Numbered from the stretch's first letter, positions 7,947 to 16,220 are shown. The stretch: 64,000 bases of DNA from Lapidilactobacillus luobeiensis (GCF_024345205.1 NZ_BROC01000002.1:62001-126000); one strand, 5' to 3'. Numbers and translations are program-made. The notes: generated by a model not told the origin, from the sequence alone.

Positions 7947-8226
7947 GTCCAATTCTGGTTACATGGAAAATCCGACTTATGTTTTTTTATTACTTAAAAA
8001 ACAAGCTCTGAGAGAGAATCGTTAATAGACAAAGGGTAAGACGGCGACTGTTTTATTCAAAATAATATTCTGTTTGCGAATTCATCAAATGAAATTTGTC
8101 CAATTTTTGTCCAACTGAGAAAAAAACAAAGGACTTCTAAAATTAATTAGAAGTCCTACAAATGCTGATATAATAAGCTTTAAGCAAAAATTGATTTGCT
8201 AAATCTACCTAAAATATCGTTGAAAA
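7947..8226. other. prophage right end (attR-proximal non-coding DNA)
   Basis: About 280 bases with no convincing gene lie between the phage terminator and the tRNA-Leu 3' end. Three copies of a TTTGTCCAA-type sequence occur, at 7944-7953, 8095-8104 and 8107-8115. They may be integrase arm sites. A hairpin at 8130-8157 acts on the minus strand (listed separately). The prophage presumably joins the host within the tRNA gene, but the left end and core repeat are outside the window. Confidence 0.5.
8123..8157 (-). terminator. intrinsic terminator for the minus-strand tRNA-Leu transcript
   Basis: Perfect 11-bp inverted repeat AGGACTTCTAA / TTAGAAGTCCT with a 6-nt loop (8130-8157). Read on the minus strand it is followed by TTGTTTTTTTC, so it terminates transcription coming out of the tRNA gene. 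It lies on the prophage side of the insertion point. Confidence 0.8.
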
Positions 8227-8310
8227 TGCCGCTGGCAGGAGTCGAACCTGTACACCCGTGAGGATACAGCGACCTGAACGCTGCGCGTCTGCCAATTCCG
8301 CCACAGCGGC
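8227..8310 (-). tRNA. tRNA-Leu (anticodon CAG)
   Basis: On the minus strand the 84-nt gene starts GCCGCTG and ends CAGCGGC plus discriminator A. It has D-arm sequence GGCGGAATTGGCAGACGC, an anticodon stem-loop with loop TTCAGGT (anticodon CAG, reads CUG), a long class-II variable arm typical of leucine tRNAs, and T loop TTCGACT. CCA is not encoded. Its 3' end faces the prophage, the usual orientation for tRNA-targeted integration. Confidence 0.95.
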
Positions 8311-8513
8311 AACAACACTATTTATTCTACCAGAAAATAAGAAAAAGGGAAGAACAAATTTGATTTTTTTCTGATCATCCCAAATTTCTTTTCACTGAGC
8401 GTCAACCTATTGACTGTTGCCGCGCTATTATGTTCGCGCGCTTCGTGTTAAAATAGACTCACGATGTTTATCTTGATCGATCGACCCATAACTTATTTCG
8501 AGGAGGAGTCAGT

Positions 8514-8981
8514 ATGGAAAAAATAGGCTTGATCTACGCTAGTCGCACTGGTCATAATCGCCGTATCGCGGAATATTTGCAGCAACAATTTACCACTTTA
8601 GGTCAGACCGTGTCCTTGATCAATGTGGAACAGGTCCAGATCAGCGACTTGGAAAAATTATCAGGTTTTATCATGATCAGTTACACTTTTCATGATGGCC
8701 AGATCCCAGATGAGGCCCTGACGTTCTTTGATGAATTGCAGACAGCAGATCTGCGGGGAAAAGTTTATGCGGTCACTGGTTCTGGCTCGATCAAGCACCA
8801 ACACTTTGGTCGTGCGCTGGATTATTTTGATCAGGTCTTCAATCACTTAGGCGCGCTCCGGGCGACGGCTGTCTTAAAGATCGATCAGGATGCTGACCGC
8901 GGTGATTTGGCACGCTTGACGAGTTTTTGCCAGCAATATTTGGATTTTGAACGATTAGTCACACAAACGCAAGAAAAGTAG
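8514..8981 (+). CDS. flavodoxin domain protein
   Basis: A 155-residue protein with the FMN phosphate-binding loop near the N terminus (GLIYASRTGHNRRIAEYL) and the later flavodoxin loops SYTFHDGQIPDE and VTGSGSIKHQHFG. Flavodoxins carry electrons between redox enzymes in the cytoplasm. Start ATG 8514 with a strong site (gaggaggag). A candidate extended -10 (TGTTAAAAT, 8446-8454) lies about 60 bases upstream. It is followed 9 bases later by the DUF2785 gene, probably co-transcribed. NrdI is an alternative, but there are no nrd genes nearby. Confidence 0.82.
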   Translation: MEKIGLIYASRTGHNRRIAEYLQQQFTTLGQTVSLINVEQVQISDLEKLSGFIMISYTFHDGQIPDEALTFFDELQTADLRGKVYAVTGSGSIKHQHFGRALDYFDQVFNHLGALRATAVLKIDQDADRGDLARLTSFCQQYLDFERLVTQTQEK

Positions 8982-8990
8982 GGGACATGA

Positions 8991-9965
8991 GTGGCGATTT
9001 CAGAAGTAGCACGGGTCAAATTGGCCCTAAATGATATTTTTCAACAATTTAATCAAGGCCTAAATTTCGAGCAGTTAGGTGATCAGTTATTGGATCTGAA
9101 AGGTTCAGTCCAATATCGTCAACGACGTAGCCCGTTGCGATTGCAGACTGATGCCGATCCAGCGGAGATCAAAAAAACGATCAAGGCGGTCACCAGCCGG
9201 GTGATCGATCAGGGTCAAGATGCCACGATCGGTGATGAAGAACTGGGGATCATGCTAGAGAATATCGGCATCCTCGATGAACAGATCCGCGATCGCGGGA
9301 TCTTTTTCACCTTTAGCGGCTTAATGAGTCGGGAAGTATTCGCCAAGGAACAGATCTGGGATTGCTTGGCTTATTTGAGTCAAGACGAGATCCTATTCAA
9401 TCATATTTTAGAGCCTGAGAACGATGCAGTCTTTGGTCGCTCGTTAGCGGTTTTGTTGATCTCGATTTTGTTGGTGGCCGACCGGATCTATGGCGGCGTG
9501 TTGACGAAGACACAATATTGGCAAGTGATCCAGCAGGTGGCCACCTACGCGCTTTTGGAGCACGATCCCCGGGGTTATGTACCTGAAAAAGGATGGGCCC
9601 ACGCGTTTACCCATTTGGGCAATGTCTTAGCAGAAACTGCCAATAGTCGACTGACGCGCGCGCAAAAGTTATTCTTGTTGACGGCCTGTTTGGTGGGCTA
9701 TCAAGAGGCTGCCGCGCCCTTTGCTTTTGGTGAGGACCAGCGTTTTGCGATGGCGACTGTGGCGTTGGTCGAAAAGGAGAATTTTTATTTAGACTATCTA
9801 CTAGGCCTATTACACGCTTGGGTAAAACGGCTACCAGAAAATCCAGACTCAGGTGATTACCGTTTTTGGTCGCAGTGGTACAATCGTTCCCATTATTTTT
9901 CTGGTTTATTGCAGGTCGCAGACGCGCCGGAAAAACTGGTCAAATACGTTCGTTCTTTACAATAG
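8991..9965 (+). CDS. DUF2785 domain protein
   Basis: A 324-residue helical protein starting at GTG 8991 nine bases after the flavodoxin gene (site aggggaca). It contains the family signature GWAHAFTHLGNVLAE around residue 205 and an overall all-alpha pattern consistent with DUF2785. No enzymatic function is known for this family in my knowledge. Pairing with a flavodoxin in one likely operon is the only functional hint. Confidence 0.78.
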   Translation: MAISEVARVKLALNDIFQQFNQGLNFEQLGDQLLDLKGSVQYRQRRSPLRLQTDADPAEIKKTIKAVTSRVIDQGQDATIGDEELGIMLENIGILDEQIRDRGIFFTFSGLMSREVFAKEQIWDCLAYLSQDEILFNHILEPENDAVFGRSLAVLLISILLVADRIYGGVLTKTQYWQVIQQVATYALLEHDPRGYVPEKGWAHAFTHLGNVLAETANSRLTRAQKLFLLTACLVGYQEAAAPFAFGEDQRFAMATVALVEKENFYLDYLLGLLHAWVKRLPENPDSGDYRFWSQWYNRSHYFSGLLQVADAPEKLVKYVRSLQ

Positions 9966-10012
9966 GCCATGTGCTCAACAAATTCATAAAATGAATTGGA
10001 ATGGGGTTATTT

Positions 10013-10549
10013 ATGAAGGCAATATCAGGGGCTCCAATTAGATTTCGGCAAGCGCAAACAAGTGATCTACCCGCGATGTTGGCAATCATTCAGGCCGCCC
10101 AGCAACGATTGGGACAGCAGGGGATCCCGCAGTGGCAAGATGGTTATCCAGACGCGACGGTCTTAGGTGAGGATCTGCGTCAGCAGGCCGCTTGGGTCGC
10201 CGTCAACGCTGACGATCAAGTATTGTTGACCTTGACTTTATTAGCAGGACCAGATCCACATTATCAAAAGATCGCCGGCGCTTGGTTGACTTCGACCAAT
10301 GATTATCTGGTGATCCACCGAATCGCCGTGAGCCCACAAGCGGCGCATCAAGGGGTCGCTGCGGCAGGTTTTGACTTTGCCAAGCGCCAAGCTCAGCGCT
10401 TAAAACTAGGATCCATTCGGATCGATACGCACGCGCAAAATCAAGCGATGCGCGCCTTGATCAAAAAAATGGGTTATCAAGCTTGTGGTCAGATCTGGGT
10501 GGCCGCAGACGCGCCCCGATTAGCTTATGAGCTCGTTGTCAAATCATAA
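10013..10549 (+). CDS. GNAT family N-acetyltransferase
   Basis: A 178-residue protein; ATG 10013 is preferred over ATG 10001 because the purine-rich site (tggaatgggg) is properly spaced for it. The GNAT fold is visible: an N-terminal IRFRQAQTSDLPAMLAII strand-helix, then VIHRIAVSPQAAHQGVAAAGFDFAKRQA (acetyl-CoA pyrophosphate loop region) and a C-terminal RIDTHAQNQAMRALIKKMGYQ, typical of RimI-like enzymes. Substrate unknown. It converges on uspA. Confidence 0.85.
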   Translation: MKAISGAPIRFRQAQTSDLPAMLAIIQAAQQRLGQQGIPQWQDGYPDATVLGEDLRQQAAWVAVNADDQVLLTLTLLAGPDPHYQKIAGAWLTSTNDYLVIHRIAVSPQAAHQGVAAAGFDFAKRQAQRLKLGSIRIDTHAQNQAMRALIKKMGYQACGQIWVAADAPRLAYELVVKS

Positions 10550-10560
10550 TCAGCACACAA

Positions 10561-10592
10561 AAAAGCCGGTCACGATCATGACCAGCTTTTTT
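10561..10592. terminator. bidirectional terminator between GNAT gene and uspA
   Basis: Hairpin AAAAGCcGGTCA / TGACCaGCTTTT with a 6-nt loop, flanked by A-tract and T-tract, between two convergent genes. It serves both strands. Confidence 0.85.
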
Positions 10593-10604
10593 AATTTGAT
10601 CGAT

Positions 10605-11078
10605 TTACTTTTTCGGAGTGACCATGGGCCGATTGTTTAAATCGGTGCGCACTACCAATACATCACAGCTAGCATTGCGTGTCACAAATTCAGTAACTGA
10701 GCCTAAGAGGATCCGCTCAACAGCGTTGAGACCGGTCGCGCCGATCAAGATCAGATCAACTTGCTCACGCTTAGGAAATTCACGACCTAGGATCGTTTTA
10801 GGTGAACCGTATTCAATGAAGAATTTGACCTGCTCAAGACCATTTTCTTGAGCAGTGGTAACATATTCCGCCATTGTCTTTTTAGCTGTTTCTGAAACTT
10901 CTTCAACCATAGCTGAATCGAAACTTGATACATTTTGAAACGCCCGCGTATCAATAACGTGGACCAACATGAGCTCGGCTTGATTCCGTTTGGCGATCTC
11001 GACCGCTTTTTGGAAAGCCAATTCAGCTTCTGCTGACCCATCGATTGCGACTTGGATTCGGTGATATTGTTGCAACAT
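10605..11078 (-). CDS. universal stress protein UspA family
   Basis: A 157-residue protein, typical length for a single-domain Usp. It begins with the conserved IQVAIDGSAEAELAFQKAVEIA and carries the ATP-binding signature GATGLNAVERILLGSVTEFV (G-2x-G-9x-G-S/T) followed by SCDVLVVR. Cytoplasmic nucleotide-binding stress protein. Start ATG 11078 with site gggagtgcgg upstream on the minus strand. It lies in the rarA-6S RNA-uspA neighbourhood seen in other lactobacilli. Confidence 0.93.
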   Translation of the reverse strand: MLQQYHRIQVAIDGSAEAELAFQKAVEIAKRNQAELMLVHVIDTRAFQNVSSFDSAMVEEVSETAKKTMAEYVTTAQENGLEQVKFFIEYGSPKTILGREFPKREQVDLILIGATGLNAVERILLGSVTEFVTRNASCDVLVVRTDLNNRPMVTPKK

Positions 11079-11160
11079 GATCCCGCACTCCCTTCGTTGA
11101 CACTTTACTTGTTAACTCTAGTTTAACGCATTTATCCAAAAAAAGCATTGATTAAAATCA

Positions 11161-11275
11161 CCGGTCTTTGCGCTGATCAGCACAGCTTTCAGATATAACG
11201 TAACAAAGAACCCAGAAGAAAATCTCGCTTCTGAAAAAAATTATGGGCGAAGCGGCAGCGACTAGGTCGGCGGAC
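11161..11275. repeat. degenerate copy of the rod-like palindromic intergenic element
   Basis: Non-coding DNA between uspA and the small membrane protein gene. It folds into a long imperfect hairpin: CCGGTCT / AGGTCGG (two G-U pairs), GCGCTG / CAGCG, GCTT / AAGC, ATAA / TTAT, and a terminal CAGAAG / CTTCTG. The right arm (AAGCGGCAGCGACTAGGTCGGCG) resembles the right arm of the copy at 42722 (AAGCGGAAGAAGCTAGGTCGG). It is counted as a diverged member of that family with moderate confidence. Confidence 0.45.
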
Positions 11276-11319
11276 TTATTTCAACAGAATCAGCGTCGCA
11301 GTGAGGTGCCGACTAGCAG

Positions 11320-11607
11320 TTAGTCGTTACCGAGGGCTAGGCTAAGCGCGAAGCCAGCTACGACCAAACTAGCGGCGACCAAGGTGATCAAATTAGTTTT
11401 AGCGCTGGCGACGAAAAGGATCACAACACCGATCGCGCTGATCAAAAGTAATAAGATCCCGGTGACCAACATGGCTTGGTGGATCCGGGGACTGCTTACT
11501 GGCTTATAGATCAAAAACTCTTTATTGAGATGGGATAATAAATAGATTGCTAAGACAAGTAACAGGGCGATGAAGATCGCCATTGCCACGATCATTACGA
11601 TTTGCAT
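11320..11607 (-). CDS. small membrane protein, unknown function
   Basis: The start chosen is ATG 11607, which has the site aaggagaa directly upstream; the longer reading to 11664 has none. The product is 95 residues with one N-terminal transmembrane helix (about 3-25), a short loop (NKEFLIYKPVSSPRIHQA) and two further hydrophobic segments near the C terminus (about 45-66 and 70-90). No recognisable family motif. It has its own position downstream of the 6S RNA terminator. Confidence 0.7.
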   Translation of the reverse strand: MQIVMIVAMAIFIALLLVLAIYLLSHLNKEFLIYKPVSSPRIHQAMLVTGILLLLISAIGVVILFVASAKTNLITLVAASLVVAGFALSLALGND

Positions 11608-11804
11608 GATTTCTCCTTGATCTTTTTGAATATGATCGTTCAGTGCAGCGTACACCACGCACATGGGCCGACCATAATGACCTGATAATCAGTGAATCCA
11701 GTCAGTCGGTCGGCTTGGTTCGGTTGAACGCTGTCTGATGATTAGAAAATAACTTCAATAGTAGTAGTATAGCAGGTTGTCTAGCTAACGGCGACAAATT
11801 TTTG

Positions 11805-11990
11805 TAACAAAAAAGAGACCAGCTGAGCTGGTCTCCAACAAAGTAAGCAATACTTTGAGAAAATCTAGTGGTGCCGGAGGCTGATTCGAATAGTTGAACC
11901 CGCTACGTGTGTAACGCGTCAGCGGCAGCACTAACAGTCAAGGCTAACCAACAAGTGGCCGGCACACCGAATAGTTATTTGCCGCTTTAA
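11805..11990 (-). ncRNA. ssrS: probable 6S RNA
   Basis: About 180 nt of minus-strand sequence between rarA and the uspA side that can fold as a single long rod. The pairs are GTGCCGG / CCGGCAC, TTGGTT / AATCAG around an unpaired central part, TAGT / ACTA, and a terminal CCGCTgACG / CGTAGCGG hairpin. It ends in a hairpin (CAAAGTA / TACTTTG) and a strong terminator (GAGACCAGC / GCTGGTCTC with T-tract, 11815-11835). Possible promoter: TTGACC, 17 bp, TTAAAG upstream. Size, rod shape and the rarA...uspA neighbourhood are those I recall for 6S RNA in lactobacilli. 6S RNA binds and inhibits housekeeping RNA polymerase. The primary sequence was not matched to a model. Confidence 0.6.
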
Positions 11991-12097
11991 TGTCTAATTA
12001 CTTGATCGGTCAACATAAAGTTGAATCAATCGAACACCTTAGAAATTCCATAATTAAGACTACCATGTTTAAGCGGTAAATGCAATTAGAAAGCGGT

Positions 12098-13405
12098 TCA
12101 TTTTTTAGGCTTGATTGCATGCAAGACTTGCTGTTGCGCCTTTCGCAGACGATAATATTGCTCGCCCAGCGCCGTTTCGATCTTGCCGTTCGCTTTGGGT
12201 CGATAATACTGATCGTTGACTAAAGTGTCGGGTAGATATTGTTGGGGCAACCAATCATTTGGTGCGTCATGAGGGTACTGGTAGCCATCACCATGGCCCA
12301 ACTTTTTGGCGCCGGCATAATGAGCGTCTTGTAAATGACGGGGGACCTGACCGCCTTTACCTGCGGCGATATCAGCCATCGCCGCGTCGATGGCAGTGAT
12401 CCCGGAATTTGATTTCGGTGAAAGACAGAGCTCGATCACAGCATCCGCCAGTGGGATCCGGGCCTCAGGCAGACCTAGGCGTTCGGCGGCTTGACAAGCG
12501 GTGACCGTTCGTGCCGCCGCGCCAGGATTAGCAAGCCCGATATCTTCATAAGCGATCACCATCAAGCGGCGCATGATGATCGGTAGATCGCCTGCGGTGA
12601 CTAACCGAGCTAAATAGTGGAGCGCCGCATCGGTATCACTACCGCGGATCGATTTTTGAAAAGCGGAGATCACATCGTAATGAGCGTCACCATCTTTATC
12701 ATGGGAGAAACTTTTCTTTTGGATCGATTCTTCCAAATCAGTCATTGTCAGGTCGATCACACCGGTTTTCGGATCGGCTGGCGTCGACTTGGCGGCCAAT
12801 TCTAAGCCATTCAAAGCTGAGCGGAGATCGCCGTTGGTTCGTTGTGCCACAAAAGTCAAGGTGGCCTCGGAAATCTTGAGCGGCAACTCGCCCAGTCCCC
12901 GCTCCCGATCAGTTAAAGCACGTTTTAAGGCGATCTTGATGTCATCGGGGCTGAGTGGATCGACTTCGAAGATCTGACACCGACTGCGGATCGCTGGATT
13001 GATCGTCATATAAGGATTCTCGGTCGTGGCGCCGATCAAAATGATCCGGCCACTTTCAAGTTCAGGCAACAAAAAATCCTGTTTGGTTTTATCCAGACGA
13101 TGGATCTCATCCAAAAGTAGGATCACGGTACCGCTCATTTTACCTTCGGCGGCAACTGCTTGGAGCTCCTTCTTGGAATCGGTCGCCGCATTGAGTTTAC
13201 GAAAAGCGTATTTGGTGCTGCCGGCGATCGCGCTGGCGATGCTGGTCTTGCCTGTTCCCGGTGGACCATAAAGGATCATGGAGCTTAATTGTTTACTGAC
13301 GACCATTCGGGCAATGATCTTGCCTGGAGCCACCAGATGTTGCTGACCGACGACTTCGCTAAGATCACGAGGTCGCATTCGCCAGGCTAGGGGCTGTTGC
13401 GCCAC
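12098..13405 (-). CDS. rarA: replication-associated recombination protein A (MgsA/RarA)
   Basis: A 435-residue AAA+ ATPase of the clamp-loader-like RarA/WRNIP1 family that acts at stalled replication forks. N-terminal RMRPRDLSEVVGQQHLV, Walker A GPPGTGKTS (about residues 46-54), Walker B LLLDEIH (about 95-101), sensor 1 GATTENPY, arginine finger region NPAIRSRCQIF, and the C-terminal tetramerisation domain (YEDIGLANP, YAGAKKLGHGDGYQYPH). Full length for the family. It precedes the 6S RNA candidate. Confidence 0.96.
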   Translation of the reverse strand: MAQQPLAWRMRPRDLSEVVGQQHLVAPGKIIARMVVSKQLSSMILYGPPGTGKTSIASAIAGSTKYAFRKLNAATDSKKELQAVAAEGKMSGTVILLLDEIHRLDKTKQDFLLPELESGRIILIGATTENPYMTINPAIRSRCQIFEVDPLSPDDIKIALKRALTDRERGLGELPLKISEATLTFVAQRTNGDLRSALNGLELAAKSTPADPKTGVIDLTMTDLEESIQKKSFSHDKDGDAHYDVISAFQKSIRGSDTDAALHYLARLVTAGDLPIIMRRLMVIAYEDIGLANPGAAARTVTACQAAERLGLPEARIPLADAVIELCLSPKSNSGITAIDAAMADIAAGKGGQVPRHLQDAHYAGAKKLGHGDGYQYPHDAPNDWLPQQYLPDTLVNDQYYRPKANGKIETALGEQYYRLRKAQQQVLHAIKPKK

Positions 13406-13485
13406 GTTCTCGCCTCCTTGCTAAAATACCGTGTCACAAAATTGTAACTACTTTGAAAATGACCAGTGTTAACTGCTGGTCCTGT

Positions 13486-13953
13486 TTAAAAAAGGCGCTT
13501 GAAAAAACCAGATTTTTTCGTTGGTTTTGCTGGCTTGGGTGTTGGGGTGAACGGCTTTAATGGGTAAAGCGCTAGGATATCAACCGTTTCGCGATTGACT
13601 GCGGACCTAGTCACAAGTAAGACAGCTTCACTTTTCTCATCGGCAGGGGTCTCCGGTTTATTGACCAAGGTAAAAGGGAAATTCGCGATGGCCAGCTCTT
13701 TCAGATAAGGACCGACCAATTGATGATCTAGTTTGCCATTGACCAATGCGCTAGTGTCCTCATCGGCAAAATCAGCCAAATGTGTTTGAAAGAGTTTCAA
13801 AGTGCGTTCATCTGATAGATCACTGGCTTTGATCTCGAGCAGAACACGTTCGCGCAAAGAACCCATATATTGACGCCGTTGATCTGGCAAAGTTTGCGGC
13901 GTCCCGTAGATCGCGTCACTGAGACGCTGATTGACATCTTGACTCTCACTCAT
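13486..13953 (-). CDS. YueI family protein (DUF1694)
   Basis: A 155-residue protein with the family opening VNQRLSDAIYGTPQTLPDQRRQYMGSLRERV (split over residues 7-37) and the internal LDHQLVGPYLKELAIANFPFTLV, ending in a Pro/Lys-rich tail (PTPKPAKPTKKSGFFKRLF) that could lie along the membrane. YueI-type proteins are widespread in Firmicutes and have no known biochemical function. Read toward rarA, 80 bases away. Divergent from the LacI gene. Confidence 0.85.
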   Translation of the reverse strand: MSESQDVNQRLSDAIYGTPQTLPDQRRQYMGSLRERVLLEIKASDLSDERTLKLFQTHLADFADEDTSALVNGKLDHQLVGPYLKELAIANFPFTLVNKPETPADEKSEAVLLVTRSAVNRETVDILALYPLKPFTPTPKPAKPTKKSGFFKRLF

Positions 13954-14106
13954 CGAATGACCTCACAATCAAAAAAGTTCACGTTAAATACTTGCTTTCT
14001 AGTATACCATGTTTCAATAGTTTGCTGACAGCAGGACCTATCTGTTTTACGAGAGCACGAATGAAAATCTGCCGGGGTTTTAATGAAATAAGGATAGGCA
14101 CCACTG

Positions 14107-14174
14107 TGAAAACGCTTAAAATAATCGTTGACAAGGAGCAAACAGCGTGATACGCTTTTTACGTAAACGTTTAC
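14107..14174 (+). promoter_or_regulatory. promoter, LacI-type operator and cre-like site before the LacI gene
   Basis: -35 TTGACA (14128-14133), 17-bp spacer, -10 TACGCT (14151-14156). A perfect 12-bp palindrome GTAAACGTTTAC (14163-14174) covers the expected transcription start, ideal for autorepression by the LacI protein. A cre-like sequence TGAAAACGCTTAAA (14107-14120) lies above the -35 and may bind CcpA. Confidence 0.7.
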
Positions 14175-14243
14175 CTTAATTGTTTTAAAAACCATTAGGA
14201 TAGGCAAGCATGTTAACGAAAACAATTACGTGGAGGTGATAAT

Positions 14244-15257
14244 TTGCGCGCAACGATCAAAGATGTTGCCCGGATCAGTGGCGTTTCTACCGCTACGGTC
14301 TCGCGTGTACTTAACCAATTGGGCGGCTATGGGCCTGAGGTCGCGACAAAAGTTTTGGCCGTGGCTAAAGCAATCGGTTATCGTCGCAATGACAGCGCGG
14401 TGAGCTTAGTCAAACAAGCGACCCGAACGATCGGGATCGTCATGCCGACAGTGACAACATCTTTTTATGCCCAAATCATCAATGGTATTGAAGATAGCGC
14501 CTATCAGGCTGGTTATAGTGTGATCTTGACCCACGCAGGGAGCAGTAATATTCGGTTATTGGAAAGTCTGAATTTTATGGTCGAACGGCGTGTTGAAGGT
14601 ATTATCGGGGTCTCGATCAATTTAAATCAAACTGACTTGACCCAGATCAAGGCTTTGGCCGTGCCATTATTACTGTTGTCTGCACAAGCTCCTGACGATC
14701 AGCTCCCTTATGTTAAGGTCGATGACTATCAGGCCGCCTATGCCGCCACTCGCTTTTTGATCAAGCAAGGTCATCAACGGATTGCCTTGGCCGGTGTCGA
14801 TCCTAGTGATCTCGTCGCCGGGCAACCGCGGATCGCCGGTTATGAAGCGGCGCTCACGGCAGCGCAGTTGCGACCAGATCGAAATTTGATTTTTACAGGG
14901 GACTATACCTTTGCGGCCGGTCAGCAGGCGATGCAGGCGATCATTGCGAGACCTGAAGTGGCCCCGACTGCAGTTTTCGCGGTCAGTGACGAAACCGCTT
15001 TAGGCGTGATCTCCATCTGCTATCAGGCCGGGATCGAGATCCCCCGTGAGCTGTCTGTTCTTGGCTACGACAATTCCGCGATCGCGGCGATGGCTACGCC
15101 GGCATTGAGCACTGTGGCGCAACCTTTCTATCAAATGGGTCAGATCGCCGCGCAAAAAATGATCACCAGTCTGCAGACTAAAACGGTGATCACATCCGAG
15201 TTGGTGCCTTTTAAATTGATCCAACGAGGCACGGTCGCCGTGCCACGATCTAACTGA
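14244..15257 (+). CDS. LacI family transcriptional regulator
   Basis: A 337-residue regulator starting at TTG 14244 (site tggaggtga). The N-terminal helix-turn-helix is intact: TIKDVARISGVSTATVSRVLN plus a hinge helix region, followed by a periplasmic-binding-protein-like sugar domain (IGIVMPTVTTSFYAQIINGIED ... VFAVSDETALGVISICYQAGIEIPRELSVLGYDN). It neighbours the alpha-galactoside operon and probably controls it: a related operator (TGAAACGCTTAC, 16221-16232) lies just before the alpha-galactosidase gene and matches GTAAACGTTTAC at 9 of 12 positions. The effector is unknown. Convergent with the AraC gene. Confidence 0.92.
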   Translation: MRATIKDVARISGVSTATVSRVLNQLGGYGPEVATKVLAVAKAIGYRRNDSAVSLVKQATRTIGIVMPTVTTSFYAQIINGIEDSAYQAGYSVILTHAGSSNIRLLESLNFMVERRVEGIIGVSINLNQTDLTQIKALAVPLLLLSAQAPDDQLPYVKVDDYQAAYAATRFLIKQGHQRIALAGVDPSDLVAGQPRIAGYEAALTAAQLRPDRNLIFTGDYTFAAGQQAMQAIIARPEVAPTAVFAVSDETALGVISICYQAGIEIPRELSVLGYDNSAIAAMATPALSTVAQPFYQMGQIAAQKMITSLQTKTVITSELVPFKLIQRGTVAVPRSN

Positions 15258-15278
15258 TTTGCGCGCGGTCCAGTTACC

Positions 15279-16112
15279 TCAGGTTTGTCGTTGCTGCCGG
15301 AATTTTTGGGGACTGAGCCCAGTCGCCCGTTTAAAGGCGCGGGAAAAAACGAATTGATCTTTATAACCCACTGCCTCAGCAATCAAGGCTAAGGAATAGT
15401 CGCTTGTCAATAATAGGTTCTTGGCCGCGTTGGTCCGCGCTTGCACCAGATATTGCTGCGGACTGAGTGTCAAATATTGTTGAAAAAGCGTGTACAAATA
15501 GCTACGGGATAGGTGTAGCGCGTTGCAAACATCGGTGATATTGTAGCCTTGAGCCAAATTTTGGTCGATGTAGTCCCGGGCCGCGCCAAATTTCAGCCAA
15601 GCGGTGGTTTTCAGCGCCGCCTGTTTGCTAGGAAAGTCGGTCAACAAGTCAGAAAAAGTTTGGAACATCAAACTTTCGGCGGCCAAACGATTTTTCAAAG
15701 ATTGGGGCTGATGTAAAGTCGCAAAAAGGGCGTTCAATGATTTTTGAAAGTTAGTTGTTTGCGTTTGGCGCAGGTAATAACGGTCAGCCAAACCGCTTTG
15801 GCTGAAGATCTCGGCCACATTGACGCCAGAGAAACCGATCCAGAAATAGTGCCAGGGGTCCTCCGGGGCGGCCTGATAAAAACAAGGGATCTTTTGCGGA
15901 AGTAAGAAAATATCGCCAGCCTGTAACTTGACAGTCCGCTGACCGGCGCTGGCAAATTGGCCACTACCAGACAAGACATAGTGTAAAACAAAATCCTGAC
16001 GGATATTATTACCAGAATAAGCGTAATTCGGCAAAGTTTGCTCTTGCCCATAAAAGTCGATATTGCAGGTAAAATGTTCAAGATTTATTTGACGATAATC
16101 AATGTTCATCAC
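15279..16112 (-). CDS. msmR: AraC family regulator of the alpha-galactoside operon (MsmR-like)
   Basis: A 277-residue protein, read from GTG 16112 (an ATG follows one codon later; ggagc lies 7 bases before the GTG). The N-terminal cupin-like sugar-sensing domain contains FVLHYVLSGSGQF and LQAGDIFLLPQKIPCFYQA; the C-terminal 100 residues hold two helix-turn-helix units (YNITDVCNALHLSRSYLYTLF and YSLALIAEAVGYKDQFVFSRAF) with the family signature ending GLSPQKFR. It is divergent from the alpha-galactosidase gene, as MsmR is in raffinose and multiple-sugar operons, and is probably an activator. Confidence 0.9.
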   Translation of the reverse strand: MMNIDYRQINLEHFTCNIDFYGQEQTLPNYAYSGNNIRQDFVLHYVLSGSGQFASAGQRTVKLQAGDIFLLPQKIPCFYQAAPEDPWHYFWIGFSGVNVAEIFSQSGLADRYYLRQTQTTNFQKSLNALFATLHQPQSLKNRLAAESLMFQTFSDLLTDFPSKQAALKTTAWLKFGAARDYIDQNLAQGYNITDVCNALHLSRSYLYTLFQQYLTLSPQQYLVQARTNAAKNLLLTSDYSLALIAEAVGYKDQFVFSRAFKRATGLSPQKFRQQRQT

Positions 16113-16220
16113 GTTTTAGCTCCAATCCATGGCAAAATGTCTTGTCTACATTATGCCATATTTTCAGCAAGAATTGCTATGGGTCTGACCAAGGAAAGAT
16201 GTTATCTTTAAGCCAATGAA

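Noticed and set aside
11870-11966. Possible class-II tRNA on the minus strand (GTGCCGG ... CCGGCAC CA, with TTCGAAT)
   Set aside because: The T stem does not pair around TTCGAAT, there is no D arm, and no convincing anticodon loop; the 6S-like rod explains the sequence better.
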